Source: JAKGBX01 sp965366835 (GTDB lineage: Bacteria; Pseudomonadota; Alphaproteobacteria; Rhodobacterales; Rhodobacteraceae). From it: 64,000 nucleotides of DNA. The translations under genes were made by a program, and so were the position numbers. The stretch is taken from contig CBDUGF010000002.1 of assembly GCA_965366835.1 (NCBI GenBank), positions 1-64,000 on the forward strand, in the 5' to 3' direction. Positions 1-8,480 of this stretch are shown piece after piece (position 1 is the stretch's first letter; each line of letters opens with the position of its first letter). The notes under the pieces are model-generated. The model ran no database searches. It was not told where the DNA came from and saw only the letters and a list, made by a program, of their open reading frames with translations.

Positions 1-707
1 GAAACGAGCCCCTCCAGGGTTTCAAGCTCGACATAACCGGGCACAAGATTGTCACCAATCACGAATGATGGCGTTCCGTTGAATCCGAGCGCCTGTGTCA
101 GGCGCATCGAAGTCGCAATATGTTCCTCGACCTCGGGCGCCTCCATGTCGCGGCGAAGCTGCTCGATATCCAGACCGACCTCCTCGGCAATGCGCAGCAC
201 CGATGTCTCCTCCGCGCGATCTTTCATCGCCATCATTGCCCAATGAAACGCCTCGTATTTGCCCTGTTTGCGAGCCGCCAGCGCAGCCTTGGCCGCAAAC
301 ACCGACCCATCGCCCAGAATCGGCCATTCGCGGTAAACCAGCCGGACATCCACATCCGCTTCGAGCAAGCCCTGAACCTGCGTCATCGCCCGCCGACAGT
401 AAGGGCAATTATAGTCGAAGAATTCCACCACGGTCACATCCCCCGCGGGATTGCCAAGAACAGGCGCGTTGGGATCCTGCTCCAGAAGCACCCTCTGATC
501 GGCCAGAGCGTCCGCCTGAGACCCCGCCTGCGCCGCCGCCTGCCGCTGTTCAAGGATGGCGACGGCCTCCATGATGATTTCCGGGTTGTCGAGGATCGTT
601 TCGAGCACCAGCTCACGCACCCGCGCCTCATCCAGCCCGTCGGCAGCGGATGGCAACGGAATACCGAGCGCCAACACAAGCGCAAGCAGTCCCTGTCTGA
701 TGGTCAT
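1..707 (-). CDS. DsbA-family thiol:disulfide oxidoreductase (3' end cut by window edge)
   Basis: Probable periplasmic thiol-disulfide oxidoreductase. Reading from the ATG at 707, an N-terminal signal peptide (MTIRQGLLALVLALG) ends near ASAADG-type residues. The thioredoxin-fold active site CPYC lies at residues 101-104, preceded by VVEFFDYN as in DsbA/Com1-like proteins, and the cis-proline (GTPSFVIG) is at about residue 213. About 235 residues are visible and the stop codon lies left of the window, so little is missing. It is the last visible gene of the leftward copper/cytochrome operon, 1 bp after the cytochrome c gene. It may oxidise or isomerise thiols on exported copper proteins, which is inference from context. 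The family call is secure; the substrate is unknown. Confidence 0.85.
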   Translation of the reverse strand, partial: MTIRQGLLALVLALGIPLPSAADGLDEARVRELVLETILDNPEIIMEAVAILEQRQAAAQAGSQADALADQRVLLEQDPNAPVLGNPAGDVTVVEFFDYNCPYCRRAMTQVQGLLEADVDVRLVYREWPILGDGSVFAAKAALAARKQGKYEAFHWAMMAMKDRAEETSVLRIAEEVGLDIEQLRRDMEAPEVEEHIATSMRLTQALGFNGTPSFVIGDNLVPGYVELETLEGLV

Positions 708-708
708 A

Positions 709-1191
709 TCAATTCTCTCCCTGTTTGATGTCAGCCTGTGTGCGCTCCGCCTGGACCTGGCGCGCGCGCTCCGGCCAGGTCGATTTGATGAAGGCAAGGA
801 TGTTGTGGATTTCCGCATCGCTCAGGCTTTCGCCAAAACCCGGCATTCCGCTGTCGAACTCTAGCCCCTGGCTGGCCAGTGCCGCCTTGCCGCCAAGCTT
901 CGTATAATCGAAAATCATACCGTCAGGATGATGCCAGGTGTGGCCAGAAAAATCATGCGGCGGCGCCGGTAGGCGCCCGTCTTCCCCCGGCGAGCGCCAG
1001 TCCGGCTGTCCTTCGAGATTTTCCCCGTGGCAAGACGCGCAATTCTCGCCATAGAGCGTCTTTCCCGCCTCGATATCGATTTCGGCGAGAGCGACACCGG
1101 ATCGACCTGCGCCATCCCGAAACAGCAGCCAACTCGCGGCTCCCACCAAGACAGCTGTAACCGCAGCAAGCAATATGGCCTTTCTTCTCAT
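709..1191 (-). CDS. membrane-anchored or exported monoheme cytochrome c
   Basis: A 160-residue class I cytochrome c. The hydrophobic N-terminus (residues 5-24) is a signal peptide or anchor, heme is attached at CASCH (51-55), and a likely Met axial ligand is in SGMPGF at about residue 116. An in-frame upstream start at 1257 exists, but the ATG at 1191 gives a proper signal sequence and overlaps the multicopper oxidase stop by 4 bp, so it is preferred. The His-rich stretch HTWHHPDG (84-91) could touch metal. It probably shuttles electrons to or from the neighbouring multicopper oxidase in the periplasm. No closer family name can be given. Confidence 0.85.
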   Translation of the reverse strand: MRRKAILLAAVTAVLVGAASWLLFRDGAGRSGVALAEIDIEAGKTLYGENCASCHGENLEGQPDWRSPGEDGRLPAPPHDFSGHTWHHPDGMIFDYTKLGGKAALASQGLEFDSGMPGFGESLSDAEIHNILAFIKSTWPERARQVQAERTQADIKQGEN

Positions 1192-2582
1192 GCTACATCG
1201 ACCCATGTCATCATGCCCGAGGCGGCATGCGACAGCATATGGCAATGAAACAGCCATTTTCCGGGGTTGCCGGCAACGAAGGCGATCTCGCGTGTCTCGC
1301 CGCCAAACATCAGAATCGTATCGCGCAGCGGACCCAGCGCGCCATCCTTCAACAGCTCGCGAAAATGCATGCCATGCAGGTGCATCGCGTGCGGAAAGGC
1401 AGTATCATTGACGATTTGCAGCCGAGCGGTCTCACCGCGGGAAAGCTTCGCCAGCGGTTCCTCGGTCATGCCGATCACCCCGTTGAAAGCCCAGAACTCG
1501 TTGGCCTGCGCCAGTTGCCGGAAGGATTTGCGCTCGCCATTCAAAACCGCCGCATCAAGGCGCCCCATGGCCCCGCCTTCCATGTTCAGGCGCAGCTGGC
1601 GCGCACCGTCAATGCCGCCAACCTCCATATTCGGATTGGGCGCAAGTGGGCGAGGATCGGGGCGTCGGCTCGTGGAGGCCGACCCTTCAACCTTGATCGA
1701 CACCTGTGAATAGACCTGCTGGTCATCATAGCGGACGAGATGGGCAGTTTCACCGATATCGGCCACGACATCGACAATCAGATCCACGCGCTGACCGGGT
1801 CCGAGCAGCAAGGTGCCGTCGACCTTTTCCGGGCTGACCAGCGGCATGCCATCATGAGAAACCGTCCAGCCCTCTAGGCCGGAAAGCCCCATCTCGAATA
1901 TCCGGGCATTGGCCGCATTGATCAGGCGCAATCTCAGCCGTTCATTTCGTTTGGCGGTGAGTTCAAATCCCGCTGTCGCGTTGGTTGCGATGTAATTGCC
2001 CCGCCGCCCCGCGTGGCTGCGATCATGCGGCGCATCGAAATCCGAGTCGATCTGGGCGGTTTTTGGATCGAGCAACCAGTCATCGAGGAGCAGCACCTCG
2101 TCGCGATCGACATCCGGGCTTTCCGCTTCTTCGACGATCAACGCGCCATAAAGCCCGCGCGCCACTTGTTCCACCGAACGGTTATGGGCGTGAAACCAAT
2201 AGGTGCCCGCATCAGGCGCAATGAAGTCATAATCGAAGCTGCCTCCGGGATCGACCGCATCCTGGGTCAGCCCGGCAACGCCGTCCATGGCGTTTTCGAT
2301 CCGCACCCCGTGCCAATGCACCGAGCTTGCCTGCGGCAGTTCATTGACGAAACGCCGTCTGACCCGATCGCCCTGTTTCACCCGGATCACCGGCCCGGGC
2401 ATCTGGCCGTCATATCCCCAGATTTCGGTCTGAGGGTATTGCGACGGCGCCAGCTGCACCTTGCCGGGCCGGGCCGTCATAGTGGTCAACCCGTCCACCT
2501 CGGCAAATCCTGTTCGCGGCAGCGTCCAGAGCAAAGCCGCAGCGCCGCCTGCTTGCAGAATGTTGCGTCGTGTCTGACTCAT
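1188..2582 (-). CDS. multicopper oxidase (CueO/CopA/laccase family), Tat-exported
   Basis: A 464-residue periplasmic multicopper oxidase, likely oxidising Cu(I) or another substrate with O2. A Tat-type signal starts with TRRNILQ (residues 4-10). Three cupredoxin domains are indicated by the four copper-binding clusters: HWH (89-91), HAH (131-133), HAMHLHGMHF in the third domain, and HCHMLSHAASGMM at 446-458, which holds the type 1 Cys-His-Met and trinuclear-site ligands. It lacks the long Met-rich insert of CueO. It lies between a diheme cytochrome c gene (48 bp upstream) and a monoheme cytochrome c gene (4 bp overlap), suggesting that its electrons may be exchanged with cytochromes. Copper detoxification is inferred from this and from the P-type ATPase 16 kb away. 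Confidence 0.9.
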   Translation of the reverse strand: MSQTRRNILQAGGAAALLWTLPRTGFAEVDGLTTMTARPGKVQLAPSQYPQTEIWGYDGQMPGPVIRVKQGDRVRRRFVNELPQASSVHWHGVRIENAMDGVAGLTQDAVDPGGSFDYDFIAPDAGTYWFHAHNRSVEQVARGLYGALIVEEAESPDVDRDEVLLLDDWLLDPKTAQIDSDFDAPHDRSHAGRRGNYIATNATAGFELTAKRNERLRLRLINAANARIFEMGLSGLEGWTVSHDGMPLVSPEKVDGTLLLGPGQRVDLIVDVVADIGETAHLVRYDDQQVYSQVSIKVEGSASTSRRPDPRPLAPNPNMEVGGIDGARQLRLNMEGGAMGRLDAAVLNGERKSFRQLAQANEFWAFNGVIGMTEEPLAKLSRGETARLQIVNDTAFPHAMHLHGMHFRELLKDGALGPLRDTILMFGGETREIAFVAGNPGKWLFHCHMLSHAASGMMTWVDVA

Positions 2583-2630
2583 GTCGTCTCTTTCGTTGTG
2601 GCGGGTGGCGCTGCGCCAACCGCAATTTGA

Positions 2631-3530
2631 TCAGCCCCCGGTGTGATCATCCATCAGATATGTTGCAATGGCCCGCCGATCGTCATCCGTCAGGTACCGC
2701 GTGCCCTGCAACACCACTTCGCCCATGGATCCGCCAAAGGCGTCCCCCGAGGGGGTAATGCCGGTTTTCAAGGCATAGGCCAGTTCAGCCACACTCCATC
2801 CCCGCGATTGCAGCGTCTCATGGTCGATCGCTGGGGCTTTGTTGCCACCGGGTAAAGAGGGATTACCGGCGAAATGTTCGCTGTCGGAGTTGCGTGCGCC
2901 AAGAAAATTGCGCCCGGTATGGCAGGCGGCGCAATGGGCTATTCCGCCAACCAGTTCGCGCCCCCGGTTCCACACGGCACCATTTCCCGCAATCGGATCG
3001 CTGCGCGGCGGCTCGAGAAATGCCGCGCGCCACAGCTTGAGGCCCCAACGCTGGTTGAAAGGAAATGGCATCTCGTGGTCCGGTGCCGGTTGGGCCACGG
3101 GCGGAACCGTCTGAAACGCCGCCCACAGATCGGCGATGTCCTGGTTCGTGAGGTTGGCATAGAATGGATAGGTGAAGGCCGGGTAATATGGTTCCCCATC
3201 CGGGGAAACCCCCTGCCGAACTGCCTTTGCGAAGTCCTCGGCCGTCCAGCCGCCGATCCCGAATTCTGGATCAGTGGTCAGATTGGGGGAGTAAAGCGCG
3301 CCAAACGGGGTATCCAGTTTAACCCCCCCCGCCAGCGGCGCACCGCCTGCCTCATATTTGGTATGGCAGGCAATACAGCCCCCCGCGCGGGCCAGATAGG
3401 CCCCGCGTTCGACATTTCCTTCAAGCTTGATCGGTTTTGGGTTGAGACCAATCGGCCAGACCACAAGTGCCCCCAGAACAATGATACCCATTGCCATCGC
3501 CCCGGTTCCAAACTGAATAATTCGCCGCAT
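2631..3530 (-). CDS. diheme cytochrome c
   Basis: A 299-residue cytochrome with an N-terminal membrane anchor or signal (residues 7-27) and two CXXCH heme sites, CIACH at 52-56 and CAACH at 200-204. This layout resembles the cytochrome c subunits of membrane-bound dehydrogenases and fructose dehydrogenase-like electron carriers. The chosen ATG at 3530 starts 1 bp after the cytochrome c' stop; a longer in-frame start at 3602 would read through that gene and is rejected. It probably passes electrons between the inner membrane chain and periplasmic copper enzymes of this operon. The exact partner is unknown. Confidence 0.85.
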   Translation of the reverse strand: MRRIIQFGTGAMAMGIIVLGALVVWPIGLNPKPIKLEGNVERGAYLARAGGCIACHTKYEAGGAPLAGGVKLDTPFGALYSPNLTTDPEFGIGGWTAEDFAKAVRQGVSPDGEPYYPAFTYPFYANLTNQDIADLWAAFQTVPPVAQPAPDHEMPFPFNQRWGLKLWRAAFLEPPRSDPIAGNGAVWNRGRELVGGIAHCAACHTGRNFLGARNSDSEHFAGNPSLPGGNKAPAIDHETLQSRGWSVAELAYALKTGITPSGDAFGGSMGEVVLQGTRYLTDDDRRAIATYLMDDHTGG

Positions 3531-3531
3531 C

Positions 3532-4113
3532 TTACTTGGACTCCGCGCGGAATTTTGTGTGGCAGGCCGAACAGACCTGACTGACCATTTCGAAGGCGCC
3601 ATCCACCGGCATCGCCGCGATATCTTCGGCGCTCATCGCGGCCTGCATCATCGTGCCGCCCATCATGCCAGAGCCTGCCCCCATCATGCTGCCGCTGCCC
3701 ATCATGGTCGCGGCAGACGCCCCGGCCTGGTTTGCGGACATCAGCCCGTTGTCGGCCGCGCTGGCCAACCCATCTGCGTAGATTTCAAGCCGTTCTGCCA
3801 ATTTGGAAAATTCGTTCCAGCTGACCCAGATCGCGCCTTTCGATTCAGACGGAGCGCCACCGCTTCCTTCGGGAAACAACTTGGTCAGATTGGTGCCCGC
3901 ATGGCTGCCGATGACCTTGGCTGTGGAACGCACGGCAGCAGGGTCATAAGTGGTTTCCCCGCGCATCATCGGCGCAAGCGCCTTGACGGCTTTGCCCATC
4001 GCCGACATCGCGTCCATGCGCTCTTTCACGATTCCTGTTGCCCCGCCATGTGCGTATGCGGTTGCAGCCGCCGTGGTAAAAAACAGCCCGGCGAGTATGG
4101 TGGATTTTTTCAT
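3532..4113 (-). CDS. cytochrome c' with a Met-rich insertion
   Basis: A 193-residue exported class II cytochrome. The signal peptide ends at about TAYA-HGG (residue 21). The heme site CSACHTKFR (181-189) is close to the C-terminus, as expected for four-helix cytochrome c', which normally binds gases such as NO. Between the third and fourth helices (about residues 137-160) sits an insert of repeated MMGSG/MMGAGSG units that ordinary cytochromes c' do not have; Met-rich repeats of this type bind Cu(I) in other copper proteins. The gene lies in the copper operon, upstream of the diheme cytochrome gene. The cytochrome c' identity is firm; a copper role for the insert is inference. Confidence 0.85.
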   Translation of the reverse strand: MKKSTILAGLFFTTAAATAYAHGGATGIVKERMDAMSAMGKAVKALAPMMRGETTYDPAAVRSTAKVIGSHAGTNLTKLFPEGSGGAPSESKGAIWVSWNEFSKLAERLEIYADGLASAADNGLMSANQAGASAATMMGSGSMMGAGSGMMGGTMMQAAMSAEDIAAMPVDGAFEMVSQVCSACHTKFRAESK

Positions 4114-4153
4114 TGGTATGGTCCTTGATCAGTATGGGGATGGGTATGCTGAC

Positions 4154-4477
4154 TCAGGACAGGTTTCGGGGAGGTGGCGGCTCGAACAAGGGCCGCCAGC
4201 TCTGACTTTCGTGTTTGACAAAGGCAAAGATCGCGCGCGCTTCGGCGCCCGAACTCTTGATCATGGGCTGAACCGAAAACACCGCGGAAACAAAACAGTC
4301 GAGCCCCGGATGGCAATGTCCGGAAATCTCTACGCCATGGGCATCATGCGACGCCCCGTGGGCCAAGTCACTCTTCGAGGCTTCGGCAATTGCATTCTCC
4401 GAATGCGCGCGCACGGTTTCCGGCAAAGCCAGGAACACGGCGAGCGCGCAGAACAGGGCAGCACGCAACAGCAGCAT
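4154..4477 (-). CDS. small exported His-containing protein of unknown function
   Basis: A 107-residue protein starting at the ATG at 4477. Residues 1-24 form a clear signal peptide (MLLLRAALFCALAVFLALP, then TVRAHS). The mature part holds LAHGASHDAHGVEISGHCHPG (about residues 38-58), a dense set of histidines plus one or two cysteines that could bind a metal. The C-terminus is Pro-rich. It sits in the copper operon between the cytochrome c' gene and a cytochrome c gene, with 26 bp to the latter. It resembles small DUF2946-type exported copper proteins in size and layout, but no family can be assigned with confidence. Confidence 0.6.
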   Translation of the reverse strand: MLLLRAALFCALAVFLALPETVRAHSENAIAEASKSDLAHGASHDAHGVEISGHCHPGLDCFVSAVFSVQPMIKSSGAEARAIFAFVKHESQSWRPLFEPPPPRNLS

Positions 4478-4503
4478 TACATATGTCCCGCCCTGACGAC
4501 GTA

Positions 4504-4962
4504 TCAATTGATCCCGTTCTCCCGCTGGAGTTCGCGCACATAGCGCGCGATGTATCGCACATCCGCCTGGGTCAACCCTTCGACCGGCGGCATGTTTCCG
4601 AAATTCCAGTGATGTGAGCTGACCCCGTTCAACGCAGCTGACAGGAATGACGCGTCGGAATGGTGGTTCGGCTCGTAAATCTTGTGCACGAGGGGCGGTG
4701 CCACGCCGTTTTGCCCGGCGGCATTTTCGCCGTGGCACGCCGCACATTTCGCCTCGAACCCGCGCTTTCCGATCATCGCCTCCTGCGACAGCTCGGTCGG
4801 AAGCCTGACCTCGACGATTGGCGCGCCCTCGGAAATTTTGCTGGTGTCAGGCGGCACCATGGAATGGCCCTGGCTCGCCGGTTCAGGCTGAAACATCTGC
4901 CACCCCGCCACGGCAAGCCCAACCAAAAGAGTTCCACCGACAAAAAAGCTCGATACGTTCAT
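4504..4962 (-). CDS. monoheme cytochrome c
   Basis: A 152-residue cytochrome with an N-terminal hydrophobic anchor (residues 5-22) that lacks a clear cleavage site, so it is probably membrane-tethered. The heme site is CAACHGENAAG (73-83), and candidate Met ligands lie in FGNMPP (about 121-126). The fold is a class I cytochrome c of the alcohol-dehydrogenase cytochrome type. It is the second gene of the leftward copper operon, 34 bp after the L,D-transpeptidase stop. It likely transfers electrons in the periplasm; no specific partner can be named. Confidence 0.85.
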   Translation of the reverse strand: MNVSSFFVGGTLLVGLAVAGWQMFQPEPASQGHSMVPPDTSKISEGAPIVEVRLPTELSQEAMIGKRGFEAKCAACHGENAAGQNGVAPPLVHKIYEPNHHSDASFLSAALNGVSSHHWNFGNMPPVEGLTQADVRYIARYVRELQRENGIN

Positions 4963-4996
4963 TTTTCTTCCTGCTCTGCTCTCGGGTCCGCGTGGC

Positions 4997-5575
4997 TCAG
5001 ATCAATTTTACCTGCGTGCCGATCGGTGTCCGGCTGTAGACTTCCTCGATCTGCGCATTGTAAAGGCCGATGCAGCCATTGGAAGACCGCCGCCCGATCT
5101 TGCGCGTATCCTGTGTCCCGTGGATCCGGTAATACTGCCAGGACAGATAGAGCGCACGCGTTCCCAAGGGGTTCAGCGGATCACCGCCGGGAACATAGGC
5201 CGGCCACTCGGGATTGCGTTCCCGCATCGCCGGCGTCGGCGCCCAGCCGGGGTTTTCCCGCTTCTCGACAACTTCGCTATAGCCGCGGCGAGTCAATTCG
5301 TCGGTCAACGGCACAGAGGTCGGATAGGCCCGCATCTCGCCATCCGCAGTCCAGTGCTGAAGCACTTTGGTGTTTGTATCAGACAGCAGGACACCTTTGC
5401 CAAGACCGTCGAAATGATCTCGCCAATCATGCAACGCAAACGAGGAGATGTTGCGTCGAACTGCCGCTTCGTCCTGGTCGTCCTGGGCACGCACGATCCC
5501 CGGCAGCGCCAGGAAGACAGATGCGCTTGCAATCAATTCCCGTCTGTTGATTTTGTTCTTTTCTGACTTGCTCAC
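4997..5575 (-). CDS. L,D-transpeptidase (YkuD family), exported
   Basis: A 192-residue YkuD/ErfK-type peptidoglycan cross-linking or protein-anchoring enzyme. The N-terminus has a twin Arg (INRRELIASAS, residues 9-19) and a hydrophobic stretch ending at VRA-Q (30-31). The catalytic motif is present: IHGTQ (151-155) and SSNGCIGLYN with nucleophile Cys168. The usual Arg after Cys-Ile is Gly here (SNGCIG instead of SGCIR). It is the first gene of the leftward operon containing cytochromes and the multicopper oxidase. A family member heading a copper operon suggests envelope remodelling under copper stress, which is inference. A second paralogue lies at 8481. Confidence 0.88.
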   Translation of the reverse strand: MSKSEKNKINRRELIASASVFLALPGIVRAQDDQDEAAVRRNISSFALHDWRDHFDGLGKGVLLSDTNTKVLQHWTADGEMRAYPTSVPLTDELTRRGYSEVVEKRENPGWAPTPAMRERNPEWPAYVPGGDPLNPLGTRALYLSWQYYRIHGTQDTRKIGRRSSNGCIGLYNAQIEEVYSRTPIGTQVKLI

Positions 5576-5687
5576 ACCTTGCCTCCAAAGATAGCGACGA
5601 TTTCGCCGGTTTTTCCAATATTTCTCTACTAGAAGACCGGCTCACATCAACCTGACAAGGTGGTGATTTTTGTATCCAAATGTATCC

Positions 5688-5718
5688 TTGACCTTGCCGT
5701 GCGAGAGGTCTGCAAATG
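5688..5718 (+). promoter_or_regulatory. candidate MerR-type promoter for the 5748 operon
   Basis: TTGACC at 5688-5693 is followed by a 19-bp spacer (5694-5712) and a weak -10, CAAATG, at 5713-5718. The spacer carries an imperfect dyad beginning ACCTTGC and ending GAGAGGT. The overlong 19-bp spacer and the ACCTT...AGGT ends are typical of CueR/MerR-controlled metal promoters. The better copy is at 18384. The weak -10 keeps confidence low. Confidence 0.4.
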
Positions 5719-5747
5719 GAGCCAAGACGCAACCTCGAGAGGATTCG

Positions 5748-6053
5748 ATGCGCGACAAGCCAAACCAGAGCCCGCAAGGCCAGTCAAAACTCATGCATTA
5801 TGGGATGATGGTCTGCTGCGCAGTCATGCTTCTTCCCATCGCTGGCTTTCTTGTTGCCGGAGGCAGCCTCAGCGGGCTCTGGAGCAATGCGGTCGTCTTC
5901 GCTCCGCTATTGCTCTGCGTCGGTGCTCATTTAGTGTTGCACAAGGTGATGGGAAAATCCTGTCACCGGGCTTCGGAAGATGAGCAACAAGTGCGCGCAA
6001 TCCCGCTCTTGCCTGACCGCCGGGGGGAAGACCTGCACAACCAAAGGCCTTGA
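5748..6053 (+). CDS. small membrane protein, DUF2933-like
   Basis: A 101-residue protein starting at the ATG at 5748, preceded by a GAGAGGA ribosome site. It has two hydrophobic segments, about residues 16-38 (with MMVCCAVMLLP) and 45-66, then a short His- and Cys-containing tail (LHKVMGKSCH). The size and layout resemble the DUF2933 proteins often found beside copper-resistance genes. It is the first gene of the rightward unit leading to the DsbD/ScsB gene. Function unknown; the family link is tentative. A longer start at 5670 would overlap the candidate promoter and is not preferred. Confidence 0.6.
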   Translation: MRDKPNQSPQGQSKLMHYGMMVCCAVMLLPIAGFLVAGGSLSGLWSNAVVFAPLLLCVGAHLVLHKVMGKSCHRASEDEQQVRAIPLLPDRRGEDLHNQRP

Positions 6054-6054
6054 A

Positions 6055-6309
6055 TTGAACAGAAAACGGGGCGCCTTGCTGGTCGGAGTCGCCGCGCTCT
6101 GGGTCAGTGGCTGCGCCACACCTCCTGCTGAATGCCGCAAGCCGGATGACGTGTCCTTCTCCGCCGGGAACGCCACCTCGATCGCACCGCGAGGATGCAG
6201 GCTCTTAGGCTCGGCAAACGGCTCGGTGCAGGACATTTCTTGTGAAAACGGCCGTCAGGGCTACTTCATCGCCGACATACAGAGCGTTGTTGTTCAGGCA
6301 ACCGAGTGA
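6055..6309 (+). CDS. small putative lipoprotein
   Basis: Translation from TTG at 6055 gives 84 residues beginning MNRKRGALLVGVAALWVSGC, a good lipoprotein signal with the lipobox Cys at residue 20. TTG lies 1 bp after the previous stop with AAAGG 7 bp upstream. An ATG at 5980 in the same frame would add 25 charged residues ahead of the signal and is less likely. Four further cysteines in the mature part (ECRK, GCRL, ISCE among others) could form disulfides, fitting the thiol-redox neighbour encoded 30 bp downstream. No known domain recognised. Confidence 0.55.
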   Translation: MNRKRGALLVGVAALWVSGCATPPAECRKPDDVSFSAGNATSIAPRGCRLLGSANGSVQDISCENGRQGYFIADIQSVVVQATE

Positions 6310-6339
6310 CACCCGGACTTTCGAAAGCGAGATCGCACC

Positions 6340-8466
6340 ATGCTGGTCAAAGGCGCCCTTGGAACCCTCATCCATGCCGCAGCCTTGGCGGCCGTCATCG
6401 GCGTCCAGGCCCCTGGCGGCGCGGTTGCGGGAGCCTCGGAGGCGTTTTCTTCACCTGCCGTGACCGCCAAACTCATCTCTGCCCAGGACGGTGTCGCCCA
6501 GGGCGTGGCCAACATCTCCGCAGGGCTGGATCTGGACTTGGCAAAGGGCTGGAAAACCTATTGGCACTCACCCGGCGAGGTCGGAATTCCGCCGCAAGTC
6601 GATTGGGCCGGATCCGACAACGTCGCCAAGGTCGAGGTCTTTTGGCCGGCGCCGACACGGTTCACCGCTTTTGGAATAGAGAATTTCGGCTATCAAGACG
6701 AAGTCGTCTTTCCGCTGCGCATTCAGCTTGAACGGCCGGGCGACCCCGCAACGCTCGCGGCCGCGGTCACGCTATTGACCTGTTCGGACGTCTGCGTGCC
6801 ACAGGACTTCGCGCTGACGCTGACGCTGCCCCGAGGAAACGGGCTCGACCAGCAGGCGGCGGACCGGATCGGCGCGTTTTCCGCCCGTGTTCCGCTTGAG
6901 GGAGATACGGCAGCCCTGACATCGGCACACGCGCATGTCGATTCCGGCAAGACAGAGCTCACCGTGGCATTGCAGTCTGCAGTTCCCTTCGATGCGCCGG
7001 ATGTCTTCCCGGAAATGGGCACCGGCACCGCACTTGGCAAACCAGACATACGCCTGGGCGAGGAAGGCCACCTGCTTTGGGCGCGCTTTCCCGTCTTGGC
7101 GCTCAATGAAGACAGCTACCAGCCGCCGGTCCTGACCGTCACCGACAGCCCCGGCCGAGCATTCACCGTAACGCCGGAACCGGCGGATCGCCCGCTCACG
7201 CCTCCATTCACTGTCAAACAGCTTGCGCCCGGTCTCGCTCATGTCGCCTGGATCGCCACCATCGCCCTTTTGGGCGGTTTGATCCTCAATGTCATGCCCT
7301 GCGTCCTTCCGGTACTATCGATCAAGCTTTCTTCGGCTCTGAGACAGCAGGGGCGCAGCCCAATGACGGTGCGCGGCGGATTTCTGGCGGCGGCAGGCGG
7401 CGTCATGGTGTTCATGTGGGGCCTGTCCGCGGTTTTGTTCGTGCTCCAGCGCCTCGGATTAGCGGTGGGCTGGGGGCTTCAGTTCCAGAGCCCGGCATTC
7501 CTGGCCCTGATGTTTGTCATTCTCATGGTGTTTTCGGCCAACCTGTTTGGAATGTTCCAGATCAACCTGCCGTCCAGCCTGCTGACCAAGCTGTCCCGGG
7601 CCGGTGGCGGAAATGGCTACGGCTCCGATTTCCTGACCGGCTTGTTCGGCGCGGTCATGGCGACACCCTGCTCTGCGCCGTTCCTCGGCACGGCTGTTGC
7701 TTTTGCCCTCGCCGGTCGCGGTGTTGATCTTGTACTCGTCTTCACCAGTCTCGGCGTGGGTCTTGCGACCCCCTATCTGGTGCTGGCCGCGTCGCCCGGT
7801 CTGGTACGCCTTCTGCCTAAACCTGGGCGCTGGATGATCGGTGTGAAGCTGGTGCTGGGCGGGCTTCTGGTCGTCACCGCGCTCTGGCTGATCTGGGTGC
7901 TGATCGGGGTTGCCGGACCCGCCGCCGCGGCGGCCGCGGCTGGCCTGACGGCAATCCTGATCCTCACCTTGGCCTGGAACCGACCATCGCCATGGCTTCG
8001 ATGGTCGGGCATTGCGGTGTTTACGGTGCTGCCGCTTCTCGCGGCAACCACGCTGTCGCAACCAGCCAGCGTTTCAAAGCAGCAGGAGTTGCATGACTGG
8101 GTTCGCTTCGATCGCGGCGAGATCGCGCGTCTGGTCTCGCGCGGCGAGGTGGTCTTTGTCGATGTCACCGCCGACTGGTGTCTGACCTGCAAGGCCAACA
8201 AGGCGCTCGTGCTCGATCGCGAGCCGGTTCTGTCCGCGCTCGAAAGTGCCGACGTGACCACGATGCAGGCGGATTGGACCAGACCTGACGCAACCATTTC
8301 GCGCTATCTGGAACAGTTCAACCGCTACGGCATACCCTTCAACGCCGTCTACGGCCCGGCAGCGCCCGACGGTATCGTTCTGTCCGAAATCCTCTCAGCC
8401 TCCAGCGTGCTCGACGCCTTGGAAGACGCCCGGCTTGCATCCCCCGTTATCGGGGTGATGAGGTGA
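6340..8466 (+). CDS. DsbD/ScsB-type protein-disulfide reductase
   Basis: A 708-residue membrane protein that carries electrons from cytoplasmic thioredoxin to periplasmic thiols. An N-terminal periplasmic domain (about residues 32-290) contains the Cys pair LTCSDVC (C148, C152). A central multi-helix DsbD-beta domain holds paired cysteines in VMPCVLP and ATPCSAP. The C-terminal thioredoxin-like domain has WCLTC (C614, C617). The large N-terminal domain is of the ScsB kind, which in other bacteria is linked to copper tolerance, rather than classical DsbD. It stands between the copper operons and ccmI-H-G-F, so it may feed reductant to both copper-damaged thiols and apocytochromes (inference). 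Confidence 0.88.
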   Translation: MLVKGALGTLIHAAALAAVIGVQAPGGAVAGASEAFSSPAVTAKLISAQDGVAQGVANISAGLDLDLAKGWKTYWHSPGEVGIPPQVDWAGSDNVAKVEVFWPAPTRFTAFGIENFGYQDEVVFPLRIQLERPGDPATLAAAVTLLTCSDVCVPQDFALTLTLPRGNGLDQQAADRIGAFSARVPLEGDTAALTSAHAHVDSGKTELTVALQSAVPFDAPDVFPEMGTGTALGKPDIRLGEEGHLLWARFPVLALNEDSYQPPVLTVTDSPGRAFTVTPEPADRPLTPPFTVKQLAPGLAHVAWIATIALLGGLILNVMPCVLPVLSIKLSSALRQQGRSPMTVRGGFLAAAGGVMVFMWGLSAVLFVLQRLGLAVGWGLQFQSPAFLALMFVILMVFSANLFGMFQINLPSSLLTKLSRAGGGNGYGSDFLTGLFGAVMATPCSAPFLGTAVAFALAGRGVDLVLVFTSLGVGLATPYLVLAASPGLVRLLPKPGRWMIGVKLVLGGLLVVTALWLIWVLIGVAGPAAAAAAAGLTAILILTLAWNRPSPWLRWSGIAVFTVLPLLAATTLSQPASVSKQQELHDWVRFDRGEIARLVSRGEVVFVDVTADWCLTCKANKALVLDREPVLSALESADVTTMQADWTRPDATISRYLEQFNRYGIPFNAVYGPAAPDGIVLSEILSASSVLDALEDARLASPVIGVMR

Positions 8467-8480
8467 GGCTGTGACGCCGG

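Noticed and set aside
5620..5645. Second MerR-type operator (ACTAGAAG half site) upstream of the leftward operon
   Set aside because: Only one half site resembles the dyad at 18389, and no -35/-10 pair with a 19-bp spacer was found around it.
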